64,000 bases of DNA from Lates calcarifer. Its lineage: Eukaryota; Chordata; Actinopteri; Centropomidae. Shown one piece after another: positions 49,695 to 61,481 of this stretch. Under the pieces are notes generated by a model, which saw only the letters and a program-made list of their open reading frames with translations, did no database searches and had not been told where the DNA came from. Made by a program: the position numbers and the translations under genes. Position 1 is the first letter of the stretch; every line of letters begins with the position of its first letter. The stretch covers positions 1,757,245 to 1,821,244 of the forward strand of contig NC_066852.1 of the NCBI RefSeq assembly GCF_001640805.2, given 5' to 3'.

Positions 49695-52600
49695 GACATC
49701 ATCAGAGATGTCACAGTATAATATATGGTCACAAATGTCAAAAAATGCCACTGTATATTAAGGCATAGAAATGTCAAAAAATGTCAGTATCATAAGGCGT
49801 AGAAATGTCATAGTATAGTAAGACATAAAAATATAGTATATTAAGAAGTAAAATGCCATGGTATATTAAGGCGTCAAAAAATGTCACAGTATCATGAGGC
49901 ATCCAAAAATGGTCAAAAAATGTCATAGTGTAGTAAGGTGCCAAAAAATGTAAAAAAAAAAAAATGTTGTAGTATTGTAAGGCGTAAAAATATCATGGTA
50001 GGTCATAGTATAGTAAGACATCAAAAATCACCAAAAAATGTCATAGTATAGTATGGCGTCAAAAATCACCAAAAAATGTCATAGTATAGTATGGCGTCAA
50101 AAATGGTTAAAAAATGTCATAGTATAGTAAGACATCAAAAATCACCAAAAAATGTCATAGTATAGTATGGCGTCATAAATCATCAAAAAATGTCATAGTA
50201 TAATATGGCGTCAAAAATCACCAAAAAATGTCATAGTATAATATGGCATCAAAAATCACCAAAAAATGTCATAGTATAGTATGGCATCAAAAATGGTCAA
50301 AAAATGTCATAGTATAGTAAGACATCAAAAATCACCAAAAAATGTCATAGTATAGTATGGCGTCAAAAATCACCAAAAAATGTCATAGTATAGTATGACG
50401 TCAAAAATCACCAAAAATGTCATAGTATAGTATGGCGTCAAAAATCACCAAAAAATGTCATAGTATAGTATGGCATCAAAAATGGTCAAAAAATGTCATA
50501 GTATAGTAAGACATCAAAAATCACCAAAAAATGTCATAGTATAGTAAGACATCAAAAATCACCAAAAAATGTCATAGTATAGTATGGCGTCAAAAATCAC
50601 CAAAACATGTCATAGTATAGTAAGGCCTCAAAAAATGTTACAGTATAATAAAGCGTCAAAAAATGTCATAGTATCGTAAGGGGTCAAAAATGGTCAAAAA
50701 AATGTCATAGTATAGTAAGAGATCAAAAAATCACCAAAAAATGTCATAGTATAGTAAGACATAAAAAAACACCAAAAAATGTCATAGTATAGTATGGCAT
50801 CAAAAATCACCAAAAAATGTCATAGTATAGAATGGCATCAAAAATGGTCAAAAAATGTCATAGTATAGTAAGACATCAAAAATCACCAAAAAATGTCATA
50901 GTATAGTATGGCATCAAAAATGGTCAAAAAATGTCATAGTATAGTAAGACATCAAAAATCACCAAAAAATGTCATAGTATAGTAAGACATCAAAAATCAC
51001 CAAAAAATGTCATAGTATAGTATGGCGTCAAAAATCACCAAAACATGTCATAGTATAGTAAGGCCTCAAAAAATGTTACAGTATAATAAAGCGTCAAAAA
51101 ATGTCATAGTATCGTAAGGGGTCAAAAATGGTCAAAAAATGTCATAGTATAGTAAGAGATCAAAAATCACCAAAAAATGTCATAGTATAGTAAGACATAA
51201 AAAAACACCAAAAAATGTCATAGTATAGTATGGCATCAAAAATCACCAAAAAATGTCATAGTATAGAATGGCATCAAAAATGGTCAAAAAATGTCATAGT
51301 ATAGTAAGACATCAAAAATCACCAAAAAATGTCATAGTATAGTATGGCATCAAAAATGGTCAAAAAAATGTCATAGTATAGTAAGACATCAAAAATCACC
51401 AAAAAATGTCATAGTATAGTAAGACATCAAAAATCACCAAAAAATGTCATAGTATAGTATGGCGTCAAAAATCACCAAAACATGTCATAGTATAGTAAGG
51501 CCTCAAAAAATGTTACAGTATAATAAAGCGTCAAAAAAATGTCATAGTATCGTAAGGGGTCAAAAATGGTCAAAAAATGTCATAGTATAGTAAGAGATCA
51601 AAAATCACCAAAAAATGTCATAGTATAGTAAGACATAAAAAAACACCAAAAAATGTCATAGTATAGTATGGCATCAAAAATCACCAAAAAATGTCATAGT
51701 ATAGTATGGCATCAAAAATGGTCAAAAAATGTCATAGTATAGTAAGACATCAAAAATCACCAAAAAATGTCATAGTATAGTATGGCATCAAAAATGGTCA
51801 AAAAATGTCATAGTATAGTAAGACATCAAAAATCACCAAAAAATGTCATAGTATAGTCAAGACATCAAAAATCACCAAAAAATGTCATAGTATAGTATGG
51901 CGTCAAAAATCACCAAAACATGTCATAGTATAGTAAGGCCTCAAAAAATGTTACAGTATAATAAAGCGTCAAAAAATGTCATAGTATCGTAAGGGTCAAA
52001 AATGGTCAAAAAATGTCATAGTATAGTAAGAGATCAAAAATCACCAAAAAATGTCATAGTATAGTATGGCATCAAAAATGTCAAAAAATGTCATAGTATA
52101 GTAAGACATCAAAAATCACCAAAAAATGTCATAGTATAGTATGGCATCAAAAATGGTCAAAAAAATGTCATAGTATAGTAAGACATCAAAAATCACCAAA
52201 AAATGTCATAGTATAGTATGGCGTCAAAAATGTCAAAAAATGTCATAGTATAGTATGGCGTCAAAAATCACCAAAACATGTCATAGTATAGTAAGGCCTC
52301 AAAAAATGTACAGTATAATAAAGCGTCAAAAAATGTCATAGTATCGTAAGGGGTCAAAAATGGTCAAAAAATGTCATAGTATAGTAAGAGATCAAAAATC
52401 ACCAAAAAATGTCATAGTATAGTATGGCATCAAAAATGGTCAAAAAATGTCATAGTATAGTAAGACATCAAAAATCACCAAAAAATGTCATAGTATAGTA
52501 AGACATCAAAAATCACCAAAAAATGTCATAGTATAGTATGGCGTCAAAAATCACCAAAAAATGTCATAGTATAGATATGGCATCAAAAATGGTCAAAAAA

Positions 52601-53470
52601 TGTCATAGTATAGTAAGACATCAAAAATCACCAAAAAATGTCATAGTATAGTAATGGCGTCAAAAATCACCAAAAAATGTCATAGTATAGTATGGCATCA
52701 AAAATCACCAAAAAAATGTCATAGTATAGTAATGGCGTCAAAAATCACCAAAAAATGTCATAGTATAGTAATGGCAGTCAAAAATGGCCAAAAAATGTCA
52801 TAGTATAGTAAGGCATCAAAAATCACCAAAAAATGTCATAGTATAGTAAGGGTCAAAAAATCACCAAAAAATGTCATAGTATAGTATGGCGTCAAAAATC
52901 ACCAAAAAATGTCATAGTATAGTAAGGGATCAAAAATGGTCAAAAAATGTCATAGTATAGTAAGGCATCAAAAATCACCAAAAAATGTCATAGTATAGTA
53001 ATGGCGATCAAAAATGGTCAAAAAATGTCATAGTATAGTAAGGACATCAAAAATCACCAAAAAATGTCATAGTATAGTAAGGGTCAATCAAAAAATGCGT
53101 ACCAAAAAATGTCATAGTATAGTAAGAATCAAAAATCACCAAAAAATGTCATAGTATAGTATAGGGTCAAAAATCAAAAAAATGTCATAGTATAGTAAGC
53201 ATCAAAAATCACCAAAAAATGTCATAGTATAGTAAGGCGATCAAAAATCACCAAAAAATGTCATAGTATAGTAAGGGCATCAAAAATGCAGTCCAAAAAA
53301 ATGTCATAGTATAGTATGACATCAAAAATCACCAAAGAATGTCATAGTATAGTATGACATCAAAAATCACCAAAAAATGTCATAGTATAGTATGGCGTCA
53401 AAAATCACCAAAAAATGTCATAGTATAGTGAGGCGTCAAAAATCACCAAAAAATGTCATAGTATCGTTAT
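49695..53470 (+). repeat. Minisatellite, 38-bp unit, with about 438-bp higher-order repeats
   Basis: The core unit is 38 bp, such as GTCAAAAATCACCAAAAAAT followed by GTCATAGTATAGTATGGC. Alternating variants carry GGTCA in place of CACC, or AAGACATC endings. A distinctive block (CACCAAAACATGTC ... AAGGCCTC ... GTTACAG ... ATCGTAAGGGG) recurs near 50600, 51038, 51475, 51913 and 52271, which gives spacings of 438, 437, 438 and 358. The left edge (to about 49990) has simpler, diverged units of about 25 bp and the right edge is irregular. No ORF runs through it. It lies wholly within intron 2 of copy 1. Confidence 0.95.
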
Positions 53471-53670
53471 AGTTATGGTAACCTGTAACCAGTGGCGATG
53501 AGCCACAACCCTAACCTCTGGCTACGTGGCAAAAAAAAACATAAAGCGTTGTAGCCGGGGTTAGGGTTAGGGTTAGGGTTGCAGTTTTTGTTATTGTAAC
53601 CTGTTATGTTAACCTGTAACCCAGTGGGTAAAAGTCATAATTGTAACTCTAACCCCTGGCTAAAATGATT
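53471..53670 (+). repeat. TAACCTGTAACC repeat pair around a telomere-like TTAGGG run
   Basis: A block with TAACCTGTAACC...CTAACC(T/C)CTGGCTA occurs twice (53480-53526 and 53610-53665). Between them, 53557-53580 reads as almost four TTAGGG units. Confidence 0.7.
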
Positions 53671-53724
53671 GACTTTCATACAATATCAAACACACAGGCA
53701 AGATATTCAGTGTTCAGAAGTATT

Positions 53725-53800
53725 TATTTAAGTTTTAGTAGTCCCACAGCGGGGAAATTCAGTGTTGCAGCAGCAAAAAAAGGAAAAGGCATGATATTAA
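53725..53800 (-). repeat. Dispersed repeat end (CCCACAGCGGGGAAATTC)
   Basis: TTTATTTAAG...GTCCCACAGCGGGGAAATTC followed by AGTGTTGCAGCAGC matches a short sequence very common in teleost genomes, probably a retroelement end. The family name is not certain. Confidence 0.5.
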
Positions 53801-54769
53801 CAAGATTTAAAATAATATATAACAATGTGTAAAAATTATAAACAAGACTATGTACACAGTAATAGATTCAATTTGAGTACTGATATTGCAGTTTGAAATA
53901 ACAAAAACCAAAATCTTACCTAACCCACACTGTGTAGAGATGTAAGTGAATGTGTGTCAACAACAAAGATTGTCTTAAGCCACGTCACAGTATTAAGGCA
54001 TAAAAATGTAAAAAAATAAATAAATTAAAAAAAAGAATAGTATGTTGTCAAGAAAATGCCACATGCCATGAAAAATAATTTCTGAAAATAAATATTAGCA
54101 AACGTAAAATAACTGTCTCTCATAGCTTTGAAATTTGAGAGATAACTATGTAATAATTACAGTAGGTTCTTATTTTGTTATTTTTATGTACTTTAGAAAA
54201 CACACTAAAATGTTATATTGACTGTGTTGTACAAAGTTTAGTTTAAATCATTGTAATTGAGTATCAAAAATGAATAAAGAGAGTTTAGAAAAGGAAAAAT
54301 ATACGTGTTCTTGTCTCTGCAGGAGGAGAAGACGACAGCAGCTGAAGACCTGAAGTGGATGACAGAAAACAAAAGTGTTACGAAACTGTTAATTAGATAA
54401 AAGCCCTCCACCATCTAACCACTGTAAACAGTGTTGGTTTCCTGTTGTTCAAGTGAAAGCACTTTGTTCTTCTCTGCCATCTGTAATATAGTCATGGGAA
54501 TGTTTTCCAAAGACTAATATGTCTACATTAAACACCAATAAACATTCAACTGCTTATGATCACACAGATGGCTAGCAGACATCTTTGGAAAATGTGCCAT
54601 TACTCTAACCAGGTCTAACAAGTGTTTCCTTGTGGTCTGTCATTATCTTTGCTGTGATTTGTTAAATGTTGTCTGGAATAAAATCATGAAAAGTTTCTTC
54701 CTGAACTTTTGAGGTACATTTCTCTATTTTGAAACATTCTCAAAACATTTTAATGGCTTTATACTTCAT

Positions 54770-55145
54770 TTTTAAAAGGTTTCATACTTGCTATTTTAGT
54801 TTTTAATATATTTTTTAGACCTATTGTATATGGTTTGGTACTTAATGTTTAGACATTATTTAAGGTTCAAAATTTTTTTTTTTACGTGCCTAATTCTTCA
54901 ACCTGTTTTTAAAGATTAGAATATGTAAAGATTTTAATCTTATCAGATTCGAAAATGTTTTTTTTAAATATGTTTTTACACATATTGTTAAAGGTTTTAC
55001 ATTTAATTTTTATTGGTTTTGTAAATATTTTAGATTTAATTTATTTATCAAAGTTTTATACTTATTTTTTAAACCTATTTATTAAAAAGGTTTTGATTCT
55101 AATCTTAACTATGGTTTTATATATATATATATATTATATATATGT
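54770..55145. repeat. AT-rich degenerate tandem repeat
   Basis: Repeated AAAGGTTTTATACTTATTTT-like units of about 40-45 bp, much diverged, end in a TA microsatellite (55120-55143). They separate the 3' ends of the two duplicate copies. Confidence 0.6.
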
Positions 55146-55737
55146 TATTGTGTCATTATTATACATATTTAGACTTCTTTTTGCAGCTACATTGTTGAAA
55201 AATACTAATTAATACTAATTAAAATGGATAAGTTACAGAAGCTTTAATTTGTTGCTATTTGTTAAAGACAAGGTTTTAAAGTGTCAAACTGCAGCTGACA
55301 TAATGACAGAATCTGACTGAAAAGAATAAACTAACACTGACCTTCTGGAAATGTCTTCATGTCTGTCTCCTCTCTGTGTGATTTAATGATTGAAGTCTGA
55401 GCCCTGTGAGGAAAAACACAACAAACATTAATAGAAATATGTGACTTTTAATTCATCAAAAATAAAAGCACAGTGTGTTTCTAGGTGTGGAAAATCCCCT
55501 TCCTTCTCCTACACTTCATCTGGCTCACTGCTGCCTGCAACTCCACCCACAGAGGCTAAGAAGGAAGGCAGTTTACCTTAGCTACTTCCTGTCCCCCTTG
55601 AACAAAGAGCCTGGCCAGTCTCATGGTGGAGGCCCTATCCCAACAGTTTGGTTTTTTGGTCAGTTAAAATTTGAACTGACTTTGGCTGCAGAGAAGCTAA
55701 AATTAAGCTAAATGATGGAAATTGGAGAGAACGAGTA

Positions 55738-56277
55738 CAGCTGGGTACACACCAAAAGATAATCGGGCCGATTATCCCCCCTCCTGATCAAAGTCAGCAA
55801 AGGCCTGATTATCGGCTGGTTCTAACGATTATCTTGTCGGATTCTCCTGTTATGTGAGGTGTTTTCAGAGTGATTTTACCCTCGCTGATGTGCTCCAATA
55901 GCAATCAGAATCAATAAATATTAAACATGTTCAATATTTCCAATCGAAAAGCCTATATGTGGGGAGTACACAGAGGTATTCAAGTCAAGCACGCACTCTG
56001 AATTGTCATGTGGAACGGGGTGTTGGCCAATCAGGAAGCAAGCTGACTGAAGACAGAGTCACAACAAACAAGAGGCATCGTTGTCCGCCATGTTTGTTTA
56101 CTCTAAAGTCACGTTTGACCACACAAGATTTTGAGAGTCCAGACTGTAGTTGTTAGTGGTGAGTCTGTTAGTGTGTAGTGTGCTGTGTTGGTCTTCTCAT
56201 TGCATATTACTATAAGAACAATGAAATTTTCTAAATCAGGTAAGAGTTTAAAAATCTTTTGGTGTGTGCCAAGCTTG
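55738..56277. mobile_element. MITE with CACACACCAAAAGAT termini in copy 2 intron 2
   Basis: CAGCTGGGTACACACCAAAA at the left is mirrored by TTTTGGTGTGTGCCAAGCTTG at the right (540 bp). The interior begins AATCGGGCCGATTATC, seen in common fish MITEs. It has no counterpart in copy 1. Confidence 0.7.
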
Positions 56278-56724
56278 AGAGAGAGCTGATGTTTAAATTC
56301 TTCATTTTTATTGAACTGTAGATTCATGAGCTATGAGTGAAGTCTTTTTGTGACAAATCAAACTATTCAGACAGAAGATCACTGAAGCGTGTTGGACAGT
56401 TTATGTAAAGCTGTTCTATGAATTACCTGCAGGCCTCTGTCTTGGTTTCAAAGAACTTCTTCATTGTATGAAGACTCTCTGCAATCGTGGACGACATGGT
56501 GACACCTGGAAGAGACAAAAAGAGAAACATATAAAGGAAAATTATCAATACACTGTGACCTATTCCTCATCAACAGATTAACCCCAATACACACATAAAT
56601 ATATATATGTACAGCCAAACCAGAGCATTTTTCAAACATCTCAGGAGTGTCTGAGAAAATGGGCTGTTTACTGTCACATATGACCAAAAAAGCATCACAC
56701 CTTTAAGAATCAATGACAATAAAT

Positions 56725-57604
56725 ATTAGGGGTGTAACGACACATTGATCTACATCAATTCAGTGATCAACAATCCAGTAGTATAGAAAAGTACATATTG
56801 TCCCCCATCAGGCAATGTGCGGAGACGTCAGCTGGTTTCGTTACAACTTTTATTAAATGCAATAATACAGGTTACTGTGGGCCATAGCCAAAAATAACAA
56901 AAACCCTGAACTACCTACATTGACTCACTTTCAGCCCCTTTCTCCATACCCAGCTCCCAGCTGATTACAGGCAGCTGACATGACAGACAGTCAACAACAC
57001 TGGCATGTTCATTAACCCTGAAATAACAGTACCTCAACAGTCTGAACAACGCCACGTCAAGCAGCTAGAAAATGTCAGCAAAGATATTGTCTCTCCTCTG
57101 GTGAATAAATCAGCGCTCTGAAAATATTTTACATTTTAGAGAAAGGACGGGTCTACTGACAAGTCGCATGCTGTATGTAAGTCATGCTGCTTTGAGATAA
57201 AATACTCAGGTTTACACAATATCCCGCTTTAGGAATAGGAATTTAATATTCTTTCAATTTTCTGTTATATCATGTGAAAAATTTAAAGTCATCAATATAT
57301 CAGAAAGTGGCACTTTAGAGTGAACAGAATTCATCTATTTTTATTAAAAGAGAAGATTGTTTTTCATTTAAATGTCTGGTTGAGCTCAGGAATAAAAATG
57401 TCAAATGAAATTTTAGTTGCTTTGATATGAATGGATATGATTGTGTTAAATCAGCAGATGATATCGTCTCATATCGATGGCTGGCCCCTGAATCCAATCG
57501 AAATCATATTTTATCAGACTGTGATATCAGCAAACACTGAATCGCTGTCCACTGAAAAGATATATTATTATATTGTGGTGAAACTTGTGATTTACACCCC
57601 TAAT
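56725..57604. mobile_element. MITE/hAT-like element with TTAGGGGTGTAA termini in copy 2 intron 1
   Basis: The left end ATTAGGGGTGTAACGACAC and right end ...GATTTACACCCCTAAT are inverted repeats 880 bp apart, flanked by AAAT on both sides. The interior contains ATATCGATGG/ATCGTC sequence typical of teleost 'ggggtgtaac' elements. No transposase ORF. Confidence 0.65.
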
Positions 57605-58080
57605 AAATGAAATTTTGAGAAAGTTAACTACAATGATTATCTTAAATCCTAAATTTCTATATTAATCGTCTGTCAACTAATCACTGGAGGAGTCATCTAT
57701 ATTACTGTGAACTGCATAATAAAAACTTTGACTTAAGTACATTTTTGAAGGCAGGGTTTTAACTTGTGGTCTTTTCAATTATAATTCAGTCCACAGGCAG
57801 AAAATTAACTGACAACTATTCAGAGTTTTAAAAAATTCTCACCTGAACTTGTACTATTTTCTGCCAATTTATAGATATGATTACAAATAACCTAATCAAA
57901 ATAGTTTTTTTAATAATAATTTCTAACAGTAATCTCAGCTCATACATCATGACCTACTCCTGAGGCTTAAAACGTCTGGAGGAGCACAGAGTTAAAATTT
58001 AGTTTCCAAGCTTGTATTTAACTCAAAACTGAGCTCAATGAAGTCTCATGTCACCACAAACAAATTACTAATCATTATTA

Positions 58081-58526
58081 TACACAGGGGAACAATGGAT
58101 GGCTATGGACGGATTACTACCACAAGACACACAAACGACGAGGCAAAAAACTGATTCGCAAAATGATCACGATGAGATGCTTAACAGCCACACAGAAACA
58201 CAAAATGGCCAAAAAGAAACGTTAAATGCTCAGGAATAGACACGCAACTACACAGACACAATACGATGCAAAACAATCACAAAGAAGCTGACGATATACA
58301 GACGTAAAACAGCCAGCTTAAGAGACAAACCAATCCAATACCACCACAAATAGACACAAAATGATCACATCGGCATGATAATCCGCCAAATACTGACTAA
58401 AAATGATCAAGATTGAGCACAACATTACAAAGAAGTAGTAAAATGTCTGCAAAGTAACTGTAAAGAGATGCAAACGGAGTTGTAAATAGACATACAGACT
58501 ACTGAACAGTTACCATCCTCCACAAG
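58081..58526 (-). repeat. Degenerate ACACAAAATGATCAC repeats in copy 2 intron 1
   Basis: Loose repeats of 'agaCACAAAATGATCACa' type, the inverse of the GTGGTCATTTTGTGTC repeats in copy 1 intron 1, showing that the array predates the duplication. Confidence 0.55.
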
Positions 58527-59029
58527 TCATGTCAGGGACGCTTTAGTCTCAGAAACACAAACACACTTTAACCCACGCAAATAAAACGAGAGGCCCCAAA
58601 GACAACATTTGAAGATAAGGATAATGCTAACGCTCGCCACTAATGCTAATGCTAACACCCAGGTGTAGATCAGCCAGGTAGAGACGTAAAATGTCGGTAA
58701 AGTAAACAAACAGGGATTTACACAAACTACCATGTCAGGGACGCCTTAGTCACAGAAACACTCTTATCCATGCGACATAAACGACTGACGATAGCATTAA
58801 ACGATATCATTACAAGGTAATGCTAATGCTAACGTTCGCCGGAAATGCTAACGCTCTCCAATGAGTTAATGCTAACGCTAGCCGCTAATTGTTTGCTTAC
58901 CTTCGCGCCGCATGTGTGTTCGGCGTTCAGTCTCACTCCTGTTCGACAAAAAAGCAGCTCCAGCGTTTGTTTTAGTATCCAGGTCTCTTCATTAACGGCA
59001 AAACGCAGCTCCAGAGTTTGTTTTAGCAT

Positions 59030-59250
59030 CGAGACCTCTCCGGTAACGACGTTTTCTCACAGTACCGGCAAACAGAAGCAATGGCTCAAACGTGATTTAA
59101 ATCTGCTTTCCGACTTCCTCCTTCCGCCTCTCTTTGCTCCACCCAGGTGGTCATGGCCAATAACAAGTCACGTCGTGATCAATGACGCCATACGTCAGCT
59201 AACAGAAAAACGCCGATTGGCCGGCCGAATCTAGTCAACCGCCCCTGATT
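59030..59250 (-). promoter_or_regulatory. Duplicate copy 2: CpG-containing promoter
   Basis: Contains an inverted CCAAT box (CCAAT on the plus strand at 59157-59161) and paired CRE-like half sites TGACG...CGTCA (59183-59197), with raised CpG. The block around GTTTGAGCCATTGC is conserved with the copy 1 promoter. The start site is not determinable. Confidence 0.45.
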
Positions 59251-60130
59251 GTTCTTAAAATACATTCACCGTCAAGAGAGAGGCCTTAGAATTTTATCTG
59301 GCGCGCAGCCACAGTATGTTATGTCACATTTCTGACTGCCCCCTCATATATGTTTGCCTCGAACCAGCCTTGAATAAAACAGACTTTCAGTTTGTTGTCA
59401 AATAAGACAAAAGTAATACAGGAATGACTGAAACATTAGATCAAATATCAGACTGTTTCTATCTATAATAATTATTATAAAAACTATTTCCCTCTGTAAA
59501 TTCTATGCCTGAAACCAACAGCTGTGACCATATTGTGATCCTAAGAAAGCAATGGAGTAATTTATAATCTGAGGTATTTTTGACATTTAAAATTTTACAT
59601 TGATATTCTCAGAATCCTACTGTTTGTTTTGCAGTTCTACTATGTGCTCTCCCAGGGTCCTATGTTCCCAGAGTCCTCAGCTCTATATAGCACATAATGG
59701 GAACCTGGAAAAGATGTTCCCCAGCTCTGTATTCACTTAATATGACATGGGCTATTGTGGGAACCTGATGAAGGGGCTTTCTAAATACTGAACTAGGGAA
59801 CGTAGCACTCAGTTCAACTACATAGTGGTCACAACTGCCATTGGTGGGTGTAAATATTTAATAATGTCTACATAAGAAGTGGTTTGTGTGGTGCAATGTT
59901 TTAATTTCCATTAAGTAAATACTTATGTTGCAACTTGAATTTAAGAACAGCGGGTGCAGCGGACCCAGTGTTGTACACAAATACAATCATCATGAGTAAG
60001 TAACTTAAGTCTCAGTGCATAAAGTTTTTTTACATTCTTATTTTGTGTGTTAACATAGATTTTATTGCGGCTGTTTTTGAAAATAACCACAACAGGCTAA
60101 TGCTGTACAATATGACAGTTAACAATAATT
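59251..60130. other. Spacer between copy 2 and kazn
   Basis: No gene is seen. 59640-59830 holds loose repeats of GGGTCCTATGTTCCC / GGGAACCTGG type, a minisatellite-like motif common in fish. Confidence 0.5.
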
Positions 60131-61481
60131 CCACTTTTATTGTTGGTATACATGAAAAGCTCTGACAGCTGAGAGAAGACAAATAGCAAATGTCATATGA
60201 ACTGTGGTGTTAAAAGCAAACACCATTCGACTTCTTCCCTTCTGTGTCTGTACAGGTTTAAACTGGTCTGATCTTCCTGCTGAAACACCTTTGCTTTTGG
60301 TGAGTGGAGGAGACACCCAGTGAGTAGCAGACAAACCTGTTTTCTACGGTTTGGATCAACCGCAGGGTTTTAGCTGCACACACTGTGGCCCTGTGTGACA
60401 GTTCATGTGTTCTCATGCTCAGAAACAGCTGATTTTGTACAACTGTGTTATAAAACATGACCAAACTGTACAAAAGATACCAGTACATTCCCTCCTTTGA
60501 GTGCATAAGATAAGCAACAGCACTGCCTTTTGTCAGCGCTTATACAGTATAAACACTTTCACACACATTATCACTTTCAAAGTCCATCATTTAACTGTAT
60601 CTTTTATCTACATACAGTATCACCTTGGATGAGTCTTAGTAGTTAGTAGTATTTTTTTTTAAATCAACATTTGTATTCAAAACATCAACTATAGATCTCT
60701 TTAATTAACTGAATGTAACACTATGAGAAGACAGATTAAACCACTTTTTTTTAAAGTACTGTATTTACTTTTAAGATTGTCTTGTGTACTACAACCTGCT
60801 GTTTCATAAAACCTGTACCTGTATCATTGGTGACAAATTCACATCCAGATTTCATATTTTTAAATGTTGTTTTAAACTAAAGTCTATGATCTGTTACAGT
60901 AGTAATAATAACTGTGATGTATCTCTACTGTGAAAGCATATCTTAATGACTTTTTTCTATATCTCAACCATAATTCTTCATTTACTACGTAAAAAAAAAG
61001 AGCTGACCTGTTAAAAATAGTTGACAGAGACCACAACAGCGCTGTGAAGATAATATAAATATGAGACCTATGGCATGTAAGGCATCAAAGAAGAACAACA
61101 ATGTACAATTATTTTTGCAGGTTTTTCTTCTGTCTTCACATCTACATCACTATGATTTTCTATAAACTCATGATAAAAAAAAAAAAACTCATTTGGAAAT
61201 GTAGTTGGAAAAAAACAAAGCAAAAAACAAAACTTTGTGTCCATAAGATTTTCATCTTTATATTTACATCAGCTCCTTCAGATGAAAAATTATTTGCGTG
61301 ACAATGTGTTATTCTGACCAAAATGACAATATATTTGAATTATTAATGAAGTGGTAAACCACTTCAGTACAACTTCTCTTCAAAGTCCAGCAATGCTGAG
61401 TGTAGTTTCCTCTCAGTAGTAAACATCTTTAACACAATAACAATGTAAACAATCATCAAGATTTCGATGGCTGAGACTGGT
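60131..61481 (-). other. kazn: Probable kazn 3' UTR
   Basis: AT-rich sequence downstream of the kazn stop on the minus strand without another gene. A minus-strand AATAAA at 60139-60134 is a candidate poly(A) signal; ATTAAA near 60705 would give a shorter UTR. The extent is inferred. Confidence 0.35.

Larger units (their letters stand above)
47721..54560 (+). ncRNA. Duplicate copy 1: spliced transcription unit of uncertain coding status
   Basis: Proposed exons: to 47798, 49145-49401 and 54324 to about 54560, with AATAAA at about 54535. Splice signals are good: CTCCAG/GTGTCACC, CCTCCAG/GTACAC and TCTCTGCAG/GAGGAG. Exon 2 is 257 nt against 79 nt in copy 2 because of a 21-bp tandem repeat. Two short ORFs exist: 43 codons from exon 1, and 64 codons (49186-49380) within exon 2 encoding seven-residue repeats (RETFLRM, RETLSTI, RDIVHNL, RDIVRDY). 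The ATG that opens the copy 2 peptide is changed here (CACCATGTCG to CACCACTTCG). No family is recognised. It could be a lncRNA, a decaying duplicate or a gene for a new small coiled-coil protein. Confidence 0.4.
55215..59029 (-). ncRNA. Duplicate copy 2: spliced transcription unit, possible 47-residue microprotein
   Basis: Proposed exons: 59029 (or earlier) to 58901, 56505-56427, and 55403 to about 55215, with an ATTAAA signal near 55245. Donors GCGAAG|GTAAGC and GCCTGCAG|GTAATT and acceptors CTTCCAG and CCTCACAG are good. Exon 2 opens with GTGTCACCATGT, an excellent start context. The ORF runs MSSTIAESLHTMKKFF..., crosses the exon 2/3 junction in frame and stops after ...DMKTFPEGQC, 47 residues. 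A second ORF from exon 1 (MLKQTLELRF...) is 57 codons. I recognise no family. It is an inverted paralogue of the unit at 47.6-54.6 kb and lacks that copy's repeat expansions. Coding status is an open question. Confidence 0.4.

Noticed and set aside
49695..53470. CRISPR-like regular array
   Set aside because: Units are contiguous tandem copies with no unique spacers, in a vertebrate intron; it is a minisatellite.
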